Source: Adiantum capillus-veneris (lineage: Eukaryota; Streptophyta; Polypodiopsida; Polypodiales; Pteridaceae). Taken from it: a stretch of 64,000 nt of DNA. Every line of letters begins with the position of its first letter. The stretch's first letter is position 1. Under the pieces are notes generated by a model, which made no database searches, was not told where the DNA came from, and saw nothing but the letters and a program-made list of their open reading frames with translations. Made by a program: the position numbers and the translations under genes. Below are positions 11,593 through 22,720 of this stretch, piece by piece. The stretch lies in the NCBI GenBank assembly GCA_014529385.2, contig CM043969.1:19990946-20054945 (forward strand), given 5' to 3'.

Positions 11593-11963
11593 CCAACGTG
11601 GAATGTGATGACTAATCAAACACCTACTCATGATCACTATGCCTAGGGATGTGGACGTGTTGCAATTGAGGCCATTGCATGGAACGTGATGACCAATCAG
11701 ACACCTATGAATTATGCCTAGGGATGTGGAAGTGTTGCAATTGAGCCCGATCATTCGGCGAAATAAACATGTTAGAGATGCCTAGCAAGGTGTATCACAA
11801 GGAGATAAACAACCATAATACAATCTCAAAGTCATGCACCAAGAAGGGAATTGACAACCAATAGAGAAACATAAAAGTAAGAGAATGTGCAAAAGAGAAA
11901 GAAGACCCTCAACATCTCTTGTCATTTCGTGCATGGTCAAGACACACAATGCTACTATGTTGT
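11593..11963. other. spacer with a short internal duplication
   Basis: Two near copies of a ~55-bp phrase (gtgatgaccaatcagacacctat type) lie at about 11607-11670 and 11688-11745. No gene is seen. Confidence 0.5.
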
Positions 11964-12883
11964 TGTGGGACGGGTGTCTAACCTCACTCCTATCTTATTG
12001 CAGACATAGCGAGAACGAAGAATAAATTGTCAATCCATAGGACGAAGCTGACTCGACTACTGCATAGCGGCTACAAGAGGTTGTCAATCTCTTGGAAAAC
12101 AAAAAACAACTCGCATCTAACTCAAGCGACACTCAAGTGGCTGAAATCACCAAAAGCCAATAGCTTATCGGCAAACAAATCACATTCGTTACAACACCAA
12201 ATGACATGCAAATGTAACGAAACTTCTAGGACATGTTTATAATACATAAGCACACATACTTATGGTCTCAAATCCCACTTTAGGTCAAGTGAAAAAATTA
12301 CGATTATTAACAGCAATGGATTTTTGACCTAGTCGTTCTCGACCCAGAATGCATCTAAATGCTTAGCAATGATGCCCCAATACCCCACCTATGCTTACTT
12401 TTTTATTTTTAAGTATAAATTCTTACTTATGATGAAATTAGACCGTGGGTCGGTGATGCCAAAAGCTACAAAATATTATGAAATGTGTACGTCAATGCGT
12501 AGAGCTCTTACCTGTGGTTGCAACGCAACAGACACGCCTGCAATGTGACAACCGGAGAGGGAGTAAGAAGTGTGAGAAGGAGAGAAGTGAGCGCAGTTAG
12601 TTCACACTGTGTATTTCATTATCCAAAACTTGAAAATAACTTACAAAAATTGGCTTTTATACCTTATCCAAGGTTTTTGGTGATCAAAACGAATATTTTG
12701 GGAGCTCTAACTAAAGATAGGTAAACACAGGTTGATATAATCTGGAAGCTTGTATCCTTAACTCATCAATTACAAAGTTTATCCAAAAAAGAAGAGTTAC
12801 AATATTCCCGATTCATCAAAATAATAAATGTTTTTACAATGAGAGCTCGAAAAAATGGTATCCAAGTTAGCTTGCTGCTAACA
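11964..12883 (-). repeat. LTR family L1, 3' LTR in inverted orientation
   Basis: This 920-bp inverted copy of the LTR at 5120-6043 has the TATA box TATAAAAG on the minus strand at about 12654-12661. It is preceded on the minus strand by a purine tract, so it is the 3' LTR of a minus-strand element lying to its right. It is not the partner of the plus-strand LTR. Confidence 0.8.
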
Positions 12884-12901
12884 TTCCCCCCCTCCTTGCC
12901 T
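12884..12901 (-). other. polypurine tract of the L1 minus-strand element
   Basis: On the minus strand this reads AGGCAAGGAGGGGGGGAA, directly against the TG start of the 3' LTR. Confidence 0.75.
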
Positions 12902-12922
12902 GTGTTGTCCCTTGACACAGCT

Positions 12923-15900
12923 TTATGGGCTGAAATAATCTTCGGGTTGACGGCTGGCGAGGCGGTCTTTTAGTGCATGTAAATCTTTTTCATATTTGAT
13001 CTTTCTTTCTTTGTCTGGAACCTGCAAAAATTGCATAGTGACTTTGTTCTTTAGCTCGACGGCGGAGTAGCCTATGAATCTGGAAGTCACGTTGCTGATC
13101 ATTGGCCCAAAAATCTTTGTTTTTGCCAAGTGAAAAACCCTATGTAGAACGCTTCCTCAAACGCCAACATATTATAAGATGGCAAGAACATGCAGCAGGC
13201 GTAGAAGCCATAGAGGACTTCTTCGAAAGGTTGGCCACTAAGGTCATAGCATAAACCCTTATTGTCCTCGAGGAAGGACATCCACGGTGCCCCTGCTTGC
13301 TCTAGCTGAAAGACTTCAATGCATGTGAGTAGCATTCGAGAAATTTTATAGAGCATTGCACATGAGAAATCAGGGAGACTTTTGAAGAATGACATGGCAC
13401 CCGTTAGGGTTTTCACCATGTATTCCTATGTCAGCGTTCCCTTCTTTGGAGCTGGCAATCTCGGATAATTCAGCCATGTAGGCCGCTTCTTTGTCATTGC
13501 CTCGTGTGCTTGCCATGTCCTTACTCTTGGTACATGATAAAAAATTGGGTCTTTTTGAAGTGTTGCAGGTGCTCTTGTGAACAAAATCAAGTATCTAGGA
13601 TTCTTGTTCAGCCAGCTCTTTCTCCACTTGGGGTGGACTTTATCTGCGCCTTCTGCTTGCATGTCTTTATATAATTGTTCTTTCACCTGTAGCAGCTCTA
13701 CGTTGATCAAGGGATATGGTAGTGATTGTTGATGCCATTGTGCATTGATTTGGTTGGGAGTGAGCTGAGTAACATTGACAGTATGAAGAGCTCTCATCTC
13801 CCAATCCATCCCTGCCTTCCATCGCTCATCTATCTCTTGAGCAACCTTCTCCTTAAGTGTATCTTCTTTAGCTTTTAAAAACTGAACCATCGGCACTTGA
13901 TCAACATCTGTTAATGATACTTGAAATTTTCTTCCCCCCCAATCCCTCCTGCCGGTTGTGTTTCCATCTCAGTGAAAGAGACTAAGGAAATATCAATGTG
14001 GGGTTGTTTTGATGTACCTGCTTCTTCTTGTGTCTCTTGTTGTGCATCTCGCAGTAGCTGGTTAACTCTCTTCAGCTCTGCTATCTCCTTGAGCAACTCT
14101 TCTTCTCTTTGTACCCGTATTAATGCAAGGTCTCTGCATTGTGACTGCTCTAGCTTGAGATATTTATCCTTTTTCTCTAGTGCTTTATACACTTCGTCCG
14201 TACCTTTGATCGAGGCAACTGTGGGAATTTCTTTTATTGTCACAAGAAGGTTGCCTGATCATTGATCCTCTGCTCTGGATATTGTAGTGAAGCATTGGCC
14301 ATGTCTAGCTGTACTTGGATCTTTTGAACTGAAAGAGTTGTAGTTAAGAGTTTGTTGGTAACTTCTGTCAGAGCTGTTCGTATTTGGTCTTGCAGGCATC
14401 TGTTAACTTCATGAGAAGTTTGCCTAGCTCTTCTATTTCCTTTTGCTACTTTTCTCTAGCTAGCAGGTGTTGTTCAACTTCAGCTTTCACCTCTTGGAAT
14501 TGTTTCTGTAGATCGATCATGACATTTAATCTGGCCTCTAACTCTCCTTGAAGAGCATCTATCACCATTTTCAACTCCCTAGCCTTAGCACTGCTGTTAA
14601 GTGCTGCTGATTGCATTTTTTCTATCATTTCCTGCATCTACTTTGCACATTCATTAACTTGGAGAATCACCTCATCATTTGTCTACCAATCTTTAGGCAC
14701 TGTGAGCTGCCTTGATGATTCATCAGGATCTTGTGATTCTTTTGGTGGGGTTGTGGTGGCTGTTTGTGGTAGCGGTCAAGTTTGTTCCTCCCCTTGAGGT
14801 TGTGCTTTTGTCTCTACTTCTTTGTCTTCTTGAGGCTTCGTGGATGCCTCGACCGTTTCTTGCTAGGTGGTGGTAGATGGTGTGGTGTCTAATTCTTGTG
14901 CCTTTGTTTGCTCAAACCTTGTGGCCTCCTTTGGTTTAGGACTTGCTTCTCTTTGTGGTTTTGGCTCTTTTGCTTTAGCTTGCTCGCAAGTGGTTGCTGC
15001 CTGTTGTGCATATTTTTCTACTTCTTTTTGTATAGGGTCTTTTTATTTAGTTTGCTCACCCTATGTGGATCTATCTATTGGTGATGGTGGAGGGCTTGGC
15101 ATGGGGTGGTCATGTCGTTCCGTAGCAGGTAAAGATGGTCTAGGAGACATATCACTTTGTTCTTGTTGGGTCCCTCCTTGTGATGTTGCCTCTCTTGATT
15201 GTCTCTCTTGCTCGGATGCATCTTCTCTAGCTTTTCTCTCAGCTTCTTGGGCTTCTTTTAGTCTTAATGCTTCTGCCTCCATGTACATGCATTCAAGAAA
15301 CTCAGTGGGATCCTCTGCCTCTTTCCTTGTAGGGTCCTTTGTTCTCGGCCCCTTTATTTCCTTTGAGACCCACTTTTTAGGGTCGTCACCTGCATCTTGG
15401 CGGCTTCTTTCATAGGTTTCTTTTTCCATTTCAAATCTCACCCTTTTCTGCTGAGGCTCTTCTTGATGTGTGGCCACTGATTTTCTTTTCATCTCTTCAA
15501 TGCGGGCTCTTCTTTCCCCGTTGTCTGAGCTTTCATTGCCATGTGCTTCATGAGAGCTCTTGAAGATTCTTCATCGGATTTGTAAACTCATTTTGTAGAC
15601 CTTGTGGCTCAAGGAGATGGCTGTGAAGACACACTCCACGTGTTTTGATTTGGGACAGGTGGAAAATTTTCTGCCATGCCGATAGCATGGTATGCTATTC
15701 TTGTGAGTACTTTAGGTGCTCCCAGATAGGTTATCTTGCCCTCTTTCTTTGTACCCTTTAGTGTGGATAACACATACTGTGCGTGGTCGATGGGATGCCT
15801 GGTTGTCGAATTTAACACTTGTGTAAATGTAGTTGCAAATGCATGATTGGGTGGTGTTGATGATATAATCTTGTTGGTTCTTCCACTTGCTTCTGGATAA

Positions 15901-16420
15901 GATCAGAAAATGTTGCCACAACAGTCTCTTTGGTGAAAGTGCCTGCTCTTTTTCTGTCTCTTGCCCTCATGGTCATCCCTTCTGTCGGAAAATTGAGAGC
16001 TTCGGCCACGATCTCTTTTGTAATTACCACTTCTACCTTGTGCCTTTGTTGGTCAGTAATCTGGGCCGTTCCATCTTCTTGATTGTGGACAAGAGCTCAT
16101 AAACTTTTTGAAAATCTACACCACATGGCTCTTGTTTGTAGAATTCTTTGAGTCCAAGCCTTCTATTAGCTTCTTTTGTTTTGGGCTTTGCTGCGACATC
16201 ATAGACCTCTTTTGGAAAAAGTTATAGTTCTACCTGATGTCCTTATTTACTTTTGAATCTACCTATGAAAACCTTTGTGTTGTTCTCTTCCAGCTGTTCT
16301 TTCGACAGATAGGTTGCTTTGGCTGTCTTTACTCAACTGGGTCCAGTTGGTATGGTGGCAGCTCTTGCAGCTTCTCTTTTTGAGTGACCCTCTTCTTGGC
16401 CTTCTCCGTAGCTTGCATGG
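12923..16420 (-). pseudogene. long non-canonical ORF of the L1 element, decayed
   Basis: A chain of minus-strand frames spans ~3.5 kb and ends just before the polypurine tract. It starts near 16420 (MQATEKAKKRVTQKEK), has stops and frameshifts through 16.0-15.6 kb, then a charged K/E-rich part with a proline-rich end (15061-15492). It continues with coiled-coil-like stretches (14446-14637; 13911-14243, EELLKEIAELKRVNQLL) and a tryptophan-rich part (13426-13896), and ends in cysteine-containing and basic segments (13099-13419; 12923-13129). I see no zinc knuckle, protease, reverse transcriptase or integrase. It may be an accessory or structural ORF carried by a non-autonomous LTR element. Plant retroelements with extra ORFs are known, but I cannot name this family. 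Confidence 0.5.
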
Positions 16421-16439
16421 CTCCTGTTAAGTGCATAGA

Positions 16440-17341
16440 GTGCCTAAGTTAGAAAATTTTACAGATTCCTCTCTGAAATAACCTTCAATCTGAATTGCCA
16501 ACAAATTGAGTCCAATTTGCTTCAAATGAATTTTTGAACATGCATAGATGCATAAAAACATGTAAAGATCAAAACCATGAAGTCCAAGAAAAAATTTGCA
16601 ACAAAAGGTAAATATTCACGATTATTTACAATTGATGAATTTTTTCAATTTTTTGCAATTTTGGCATCATGGGCTTGGAATATATATATCAAATAAATAC
16701 TCTGAGTGAAATATGGACTCATTTGAGTGCACATGTTGAGAATAGTGCCAGATTTAGGCTTTAGGTCTCTGAAACAATAGATATAAAGGAATTTTGAGAT
16801 TTTGAGCTCCAAATTTATTCAAACTTGGTCAATGGGCTTGGGACATCATATGCTTTGGTCCCATGAAGCCAAAGTTGCAATTTCCCCCCATCTTGGCCAA
16901 AAAGTAAATAATCGCGATTATTAACTTTTTCATCAAAATGAACATTTTTGAAGCAATTTGGTTCTAGGCATGATGTAGACTCTGTGTATGAGATTTGAGG
17001 TGGTTTGGATCAAAAATTGTTGACTAATAACTCAAAAATTGGTTTGAAATGACTTCTTTGCATTTTTTGGCAATTCTCCAAGTTATCATTGATCAATTTG
17101 GCTCATACTTGAAATGTGGCATGTCATAAGTGTGTACAAGTGATGGGTGAAGTGATGATACCATTTTCAAGACAAAATTTTACAAAAGTAAATAATTTTG
17201 ATTATTTACAGCAATCAACTTTTTCTTGTAAAACTTGAAATTTTGACCTAAACATATCCTATACACCTAAAACAAGTCTTAAATTGAATTTGGTAAAGTT
17301 TTGTATTGCTGGAATCACTTTGTGCTTTGTCGACTCTAAAA
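16440..17341. repeat. palindrome array II, second locus
   Basis: Three copies of the GTAAATAAT / ATTATTTAC palindrome lie at 16608-16629, 16904-16925 and 17188-17209, spaced 296 and 284 bp, the same period as at 6.7-7.6 kb. Intervening phrases are similar to those of the first array. It lies immediately upstream, on the minus strand, of the long ORF that starts near 16420, again in a leader-like position. A half-palindrome of array I (gacatcatatg) occurs at about 16851. Confidence 0.7.
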
Positions 17342-17774
17342 TCACCAATTTTTGTGACTACATGGCCTGTAGAGTTGGTTAGTCACTTTTGAGGCTATGG
17401 ACTGGTCCGCTACATAGTCTTGAAGAAATTCATCCAATATTGACCCATTTGGAGTCAGTTTGACCTCGTATGTCAAATTTGACACTTTGTAGCCTTCGAG
17501 CTGTTTTCTGCTTTCCGAGGGCTTGGCTTGATTGATTTTATGAAACCAACCATATGCATTGTGTATATACCCCGTATATAAGTTGTGTGTGGAGTCCGAA
17601 TCCAATTCTGGCATCTGCCAAAAACATAGCTTTTCTACTTGGGACCCCCCTCGACCCTTGCCGAATGGTCAACTGTTGATATAGAAGTGTTCTATCATCT
17701 AGGGGCATGCTACAGTTCAAGTCTCGTCTGATTTGATTGAGCTGACAGTCCGTTATGGTCAATTTTTTTGTCAT
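17342..17774 (-). pseudogene. unidentified minus-strand ORF, two overlapping frames
   Basis: Two minus-strand frames, 17538-17774 (MTKKLTITDCQLNQIRRDL) and 17342-17614 (ending QLYRPCSHKNW), overlap and probably form one frameshifted coding region. No family is recognised. It precedes the palindrome array on the minus strand. It could be the end of a polyprotein belonging to the retropepsin remnant at 19.4 kb, but nothing in its sequence shows that. Confidence 0.3.
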
Positions 17775-19319
17775 AGATCTTCGTGCACTGCTCCAATTCT
17801 AGGGTTTTTTCTAGGGGTTTAGACTAGCTACCAGCCATACAGAATGGATCATTGATAAGTATAGAGCTTACCCCTCATGTTACATGTGAGACGGTGCTGA
17901 AAAAAGGCAACTGTGGACTCTAGAAAATGCACGCGAAGAAGGTCGAAAAGCTCTCTCTCCAAAGGCAACAAGTGGAAATGAGGTAATTCTAGCTTTGGGT
18001 ATCTATACTCGGACTTTCCAAAATATTTTGCCCCAAATTCCCCTGTTAGTTCTAATAGGTCGTGGAATCTATGTTGGACTCAAAAATTTCTTCAATCGGA
18101 TTCCTGTTTCTCATTTTGCAAGAATTCTACAAAAGTAGGTCTGACCGCTTAATTTAGGCTTCCCGCTTCCATCTGCCGATTTGATTGAAGTTTTTTGTGC
18201 CTGTGCATCTTGTCCTTCTGATCACCAACGTATCTTCAATTTTTCCATCTGAGCTCATTTGCTATTTATTTTTAATTTTTGACCTGTTTCTTGAAAAAAT
18301 CAAAGAAAATAACAAAATACGCTAAAAAAGAAAAGTGAAAATCCAATAATTAAGAAAATCCATCGAGAAATACAGCTTAATTGTCTTTTGTTAGATGTCT
18401 CCATTTTTAAGTCCCAATATCAAGAAAAATGGTGGAAAATAACCAAAAAGGACTATTTTTTGATAGTATATTTACACTCATCGGGGAGATATTGCCCTGT
18501 TGATGATTTATAAGGTTATTATTAGATAATTTTTCAAAAAATAACACATTAACATCAAACTTTTTTCCTCCCTCTTCACACATTGCCCTTAATTACTTAG
18601 TGCCCTTCCACCCCTCCTAGATGGCGTACTCCGGGATGACTGTGTGCATAGGTTGAACGATCGTGTCTATGCATAGCCTTGGTTGGCTCGATCATGCTTC
18701 GAAGATCAATGTTATTAAAACCATTATGATGTGCAAGTTGGGTCTTGAGAAATTAACTCAACGGTTTCTGATGTCAAGGTTTTCTAATACTGTCTTCCAA
18801 AGAGCAAATCTTGTAGCTTGTGTGCTCTTTGCTTGATTGTACCATTAGGATGCTTTGGCATACTGATTGCCTGAGCTGTTGGTATCAATAATGACTATTC
18901 TCAAGCTTTTATCCGCCATTGATATCTTGGTTTGTCTTGGTCAGAATTGTGTGATAGAGTCTTTTGAGACTTAGCTCTCCATTACTTGATCGGTTTTACA
19001 ATTGCAGAGAAGATAAATGCTCCTGTTTCTTCCAAATCCATTTCATATTAGTTCCTTGCTTAGAGATGCTCCTCTTTGTTTTTTGAATGTTGGAACCATC
19101 TTCGGTACTATCGATGTAGTTTTAAGCACCCAAATTTGAATCGGCTTATCCTTAAGCTGTGCTTTTGGTACCCAAATTTTCCTAACTCCTTGCATGCTAC
19201 TTGTAGCATTTTCTTATCGATAGGATGGAGAAGATTGTTTGCTTCATGGTTTTCTCTGTTGGTAACCTCCTTTCCATTCCTCCTTGCTTGGTGCAATTGG
19301 AACAATGAGTTGTCCGCCT
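17775..19319. other. decayed retroelement DNA, no intact gene
   Basis: On the minus strand between about 18850 and 19320 short coding-like stretches follow the retropepsin remnant (for example SMADKSLRIVIIDTN, about 18905-18925), separated by stops. From 17.8 to 18.6 kb nothing is recognisable. A poly-A/T-rich stretch lies at 18260-18600. Confidence 0.35.
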
Positions 19320-19650
19320 TTAGGTGATAGCTTGAGCTGATTGCTATCCCAATCTGATACTGCCTTGTAAGTCCGCATCCAGGGGATTCCAAGAATCATT
19401 GTCTCATTCATCTATTCATCTGGTAAGCATACAAACTGATAAGGATATGAACACCCATGTACTATCACATTTAGGTTGACTACTCCCAATGTTGGTATTG
19501 GGTTCTTGTTGCATTCTTTGATAGTCACTATTCCGGTTGTCAATGGACTGATTTGTTGCTTTCTTGTATGTAGAATAAGTGACTGCATTTACTCAAGCTC
19601 TTGTGTCAACAAATGCATTTAACACCATTTTAGATAATTTGGGAAAATCC
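19320..19650 (-). pseudogene. retropepsin remnant
   Basis: On the minus strand the chain reads KMVLNAFVDTRA, a stop, then VNAVTYS. After a +1 shift it gives PLTTGIVTIKEC, then MILGIPWMRTYKAVSDWD. This is the layout of a gypsy or retrovirus-like aspartic protease: the active-site loop (normally D-T/S-G-A), then the ILG-x-x-W region about 90 residues later. The catalytic triplet is D-T-R-A here, with a stop codon directly after it, so it is inactive. Reverse transcriptase is not recognisable downstream. Confidence 0.65.
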
Positions 19651-20102
19651 CGTTTCCCAAATTCTAAATGTGTATGCTAGGATTGTGTTATTTAATGATT
19701 TCTAAGCTCTAGTTGCCTTTAATTTAGATAAATTATCATGATTGTATGAGTCTATTTTAATTTCTCTACTATAAAATGTAAGAATAAACCTCCAATATAG
19801 TTTTTGGAAAGAGGATTTGTATGACATCAATGCTTTTCAAAATTCAACAAATGCTTCTAGAAGTAGCTTCTAAAAAATGAGGTGTCAAAAAAACCAATTG
19901 ATATGATTTTAAAGTAGCATATAGATTGATTACAGCAATTAAAAAAGATAATATGTAAAGGCAAATACTATTAAACACTCTTGTCATATTTTGGTGACCT
20001 TAATCCATGTATAACAAAATACTTGGTCATGGTTTTGTAGCATGCTATCAAGTTTTAAATACACGATAATTTAAACAACATTCAAACTAATATTTCACAC
20101 TT
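19651..20102. repeat. direct repeat flanking satellite block 1 (left copy)
   Basis: The AT-rich segment from about 19725 to 19990 is similar in order and wording to about 20820-21120. Both contain a gataaa-ctatcat phrase, then an aatatag/aatataag phrase, then gaggtgt, caaaaa and accaattgat-like words. The two copies flank satellite block 1. Confidence 0.5.
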
Positions 20103-20800
20103 AAAAAGTCAAAACAATACTATATAGTATCCTATGGCTATAAGACCATGAGATGCCATCTATTGCACCTATGGCCTTAAGGACATATGGTGCTCTTTGT
20201 AGACATGTCTATGACTTTAATATGTCTCTTTATGACCTCAAGGCCATAGGGTTAGGATTGTTAGTAGCTGGTTCCAACGTATAAAGAGGTCCAGTCCTTC
20301 AAAGCCATATGAGACCTTATTTATGTGCCACCCTATGTCCCTAAGGCTGTAGGTTGTCTTAGGGCCACAAGATCTTGTTTATGCCAATAAGAAACCCTTC
20401 TATGCTCTATGTTCGCACACTATGTCCCCAGGTGCACAATGTGTGCCTCGTATGCTAGTTAGAAACCCTTTATTCTATATGTTGTCACCATATGGCCTTA
20501 GACCATAGGGTGGCCTCTGTGCTAGTAAGAAATCCTCTATACTTTGTGTTTGCACCCTATGGACCTAGGGCCACAAGGTACCCTCTATACTAGTAAGAAA
20601 TCCTCTACGCTCAATTGAGACCATGTGGCCCCAAAGCCATAGGATATCCTCTATGGTAGTGAGAAAAACCCTCTATGATCTATGTTCACAAACAATTAAA
20701 AAATCTAAACAATACTATAGAGTATCCTATGGCCCTAAGACCATAAGATGTCATCTATTGCACCTATAATTACATTTGGTATTTTATTTAACTATACAAA
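20103..20800. repeat. palindromic satellite, block 1
   Basis: This is the first block of the CCCTATGGCC / GGCCATAGGG family, with alternating tctatgctagtaagaaacc-like spacers. The same ~70-bp phrase starts and ends the block (about 20103-20175 and 20697-20770). Confidence 0.8.
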
Positions 20801-21473
20801 GTTAGATGAGGCACTTACTTAGATAAACTATCATAATTCTAACTTTGAAATTATTTCTTAACATAAAACTACAATATAAAAACTCCTAATATAAGTTTGT
20901 GCCAAAGAATCAATGTTGAGATGAAGATTTTTTACAACAAGTACATGCTTTAAAACTTCACTCAAAGGTTTTAGAGATGGTGTCTCAAAAAAAGGAGGTG
21001 TTTAAAAACACCATTTGATGTGAATAATACGAATTGTATACATTGATTATGTCAAAATAGTATAAAGTATAAACATAAAGATTACCACCAACTTGACAGT
21101 TTCATAAAAATGATGGTCTTCATCGCATGTACAATAAAAGACTAACTAGAAAGAGTATGATATCTCCAAGATTGAGGGTGTTCAAAAAACACCGTTTTGT
21201 AACACTACAAAATGTCAAGAAATTCTGATTGTTTGGATCACTTAATAAAGACAATTAATAAGAAGCAAAATTTAACAATACCATAGAAGCATCAAACAAT
21301 GAAACCAAAGAACTTGAATGAGAGAAGTCTCCTGACAATAGGATGCACTTCATTAAAAAAATATTTTAAAGATGTTTCAAGATATCCCACAACATTCCAT
21401 CAAGTTTAAATTTTGAAAAGTACACATTGCCAAATACTTGATAGATACTATTTAGAATACTTAACTAGTATAC
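20801..21473. other. AT-rich spacer with right flanking repeat
   Basis: This holds the second copy of the flank described at 19651-20102 (about 20820-21120), then a stretch downstream of the NIF-like gene in which no gene is seen. Confidence 0.45.
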
Positions 21474-22124
21474 TTAAAATGGCCTCCTTCTCTTGAGATT
21501 TTGAGTCCTTTGAGACATATAATATTGCATTACATAGTGAGTCTCAGGATCAAGATGGAACATTACAAAATTTCTTATGGTATAGTCTCTCTTGTCTTTA
21601 GCATACAACCATCCACATAACCATGGAACAATTTCATCTTTTAAAAAACTTTGAAGCAATTGAGTAGGTTGGTTCCAAAACTTTGGAAAAATCATATAAG
21701 TTCCTTGCATATTCCACATCACTCGATATGGACTATCATCAAATATTATAGTGTTTCCCCCATCTAAATAATCAAATAGCTTCCAGATGGTCGAAAGATT
21801 TTTCTGATAGGCTCTTTTGTAACCGATCATGAAATTTGAATTTTGGCAGCACCGGTTATCCATAATCATCTTTAATTTGTGACTTTGTGTAGGAAAACAG
21901 GTCTTGATTATGTGTTGAGCTTTCTGTAAACGATGGCATCTCCAAATCCAAACCTCAAAGAACTCAAAGCAAAATCTTAAGAAATACTCTGCATCTGGAC
22001 GCATCGCATACACCTCATTGTTATCTTCTACAATGCACATGTACTTGGTCCAAGTTGGCCTTGATTGAAGCTCAAATGTTGCAAGAAACACACCCTCTAA
22101 ATCCAAGATAATCGTTCTTTTGTC
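21474..22124 (-). CDS. NIF/FCP1-like HAD domain protein, exon (possible pseudogene)
   Basis: The minus-strand exon opens after a plausible acceptor (cag at 22125-22127) and runs about 216 codons to a stop at 21474. It carries the layout of the NLI-interacting-factor/FCP1 branch of HAD phosphatases: motif I RTIILDLEGVFL, the RPDAEYFLRFCFEFFEVWIWR strand, then motif III NTIIFDDSPYRVMWN. These enzymes remove phosphate from serines, classically on the RNA polymerase II tail, using D-x-D-x-T. Here motif I is D-L-E-G-V, so the second catalytic Asp is Glu. Plant relatives with D-L-N-G are known from memory. The product may therefore be a pseudo-enzyme or scaffold. It lies downstream of, and may belong to one gene with, the similar domain at 22721-24101. 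There is no start codon in this exon. Confidence 0.55.
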   Translation of the reverse strand, partial: DKRTIILDLEGVFLATFELQSRPTWTKYMCIVEDNNEVYAMRPDAEYFLRFCFEFFEVWIWRCHRLQKAQHIIKTCFPTQSHKLKMIMDNRCCQNSNFMIGYKRAYQKNLSTIWKLFDYLDGGNTIIFDDSPYRVMWNMQGTYMIFPKFWNQPTQLLQSFLKDEIVPWLCGWLYAKDKRDYTIRNFVMFHLDPETHYVMQYYMSQRTQNLKRRRPF

Positions 22125-22720
22125 CTGTTTGAAAGATGTTGGTAGATAATGAAACCATTGCTCTTGGTTTGAATGTGATATTTGATGTTATATGAAAGGG
22201 AGCTACTCTATTTTGTGATAATCTAATAGCAAAACATTTTTTCTTAGAAGCCCTGAAATGATTTAAAAAAAAAGTTAATATAGAGATCTTAAGTGTGTTG
22301 AAGACCTTAGGGACATAGGGTGCTAATTTGTGGTTACACTTAGTAAGTCCTATGCAAGAACACATGCCAAACTATGACCCTATGGCCTTAGATTCATAGG
22401 GTGTTGAGACCATAAAGTGAAATTCCCCCAAGGTTATAGAGCAAGATTTGACCTTATGAGCATGTAGATTGTCCTTGATGGCACAGTGAACTCAAATTTC
22501 AAAGCAAACCACTATAAAAGCTTTAAAAAAAAAGAGAATTTGGCACATGAAACTCAGAAGTTACTTATAGTATTGAAAGACAATTTAAAAAACTATTAAT
22601 CATTTACATCTTCATATATCTTGAAACCCTAAGCACTCTAACAAAGTCTCTGAGTACATAAAGATCTTTGTAACTGACAAAATGTTACAAAACATTGCTC
22701 CATCATTTCTTGATATAGGG
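22125..22720. repeat. satellite fragment between the two NIF-like exons
   Basis: About 22290-22470 carries short palindromic satellite words (tatggccttagattcatagggtg type). If the two NIF-like exons form one gene, this is an intron that has absorbed satellite DNA. The rest is AT-rich. Confidence 0.5.

Noticed and set aside
5120-12883. One complete element between the two L1 LTRs
   Set aside because: The LTRs are inverted relative to each other and each has the wrong partner signal, so they cannot be the two ends of one element.
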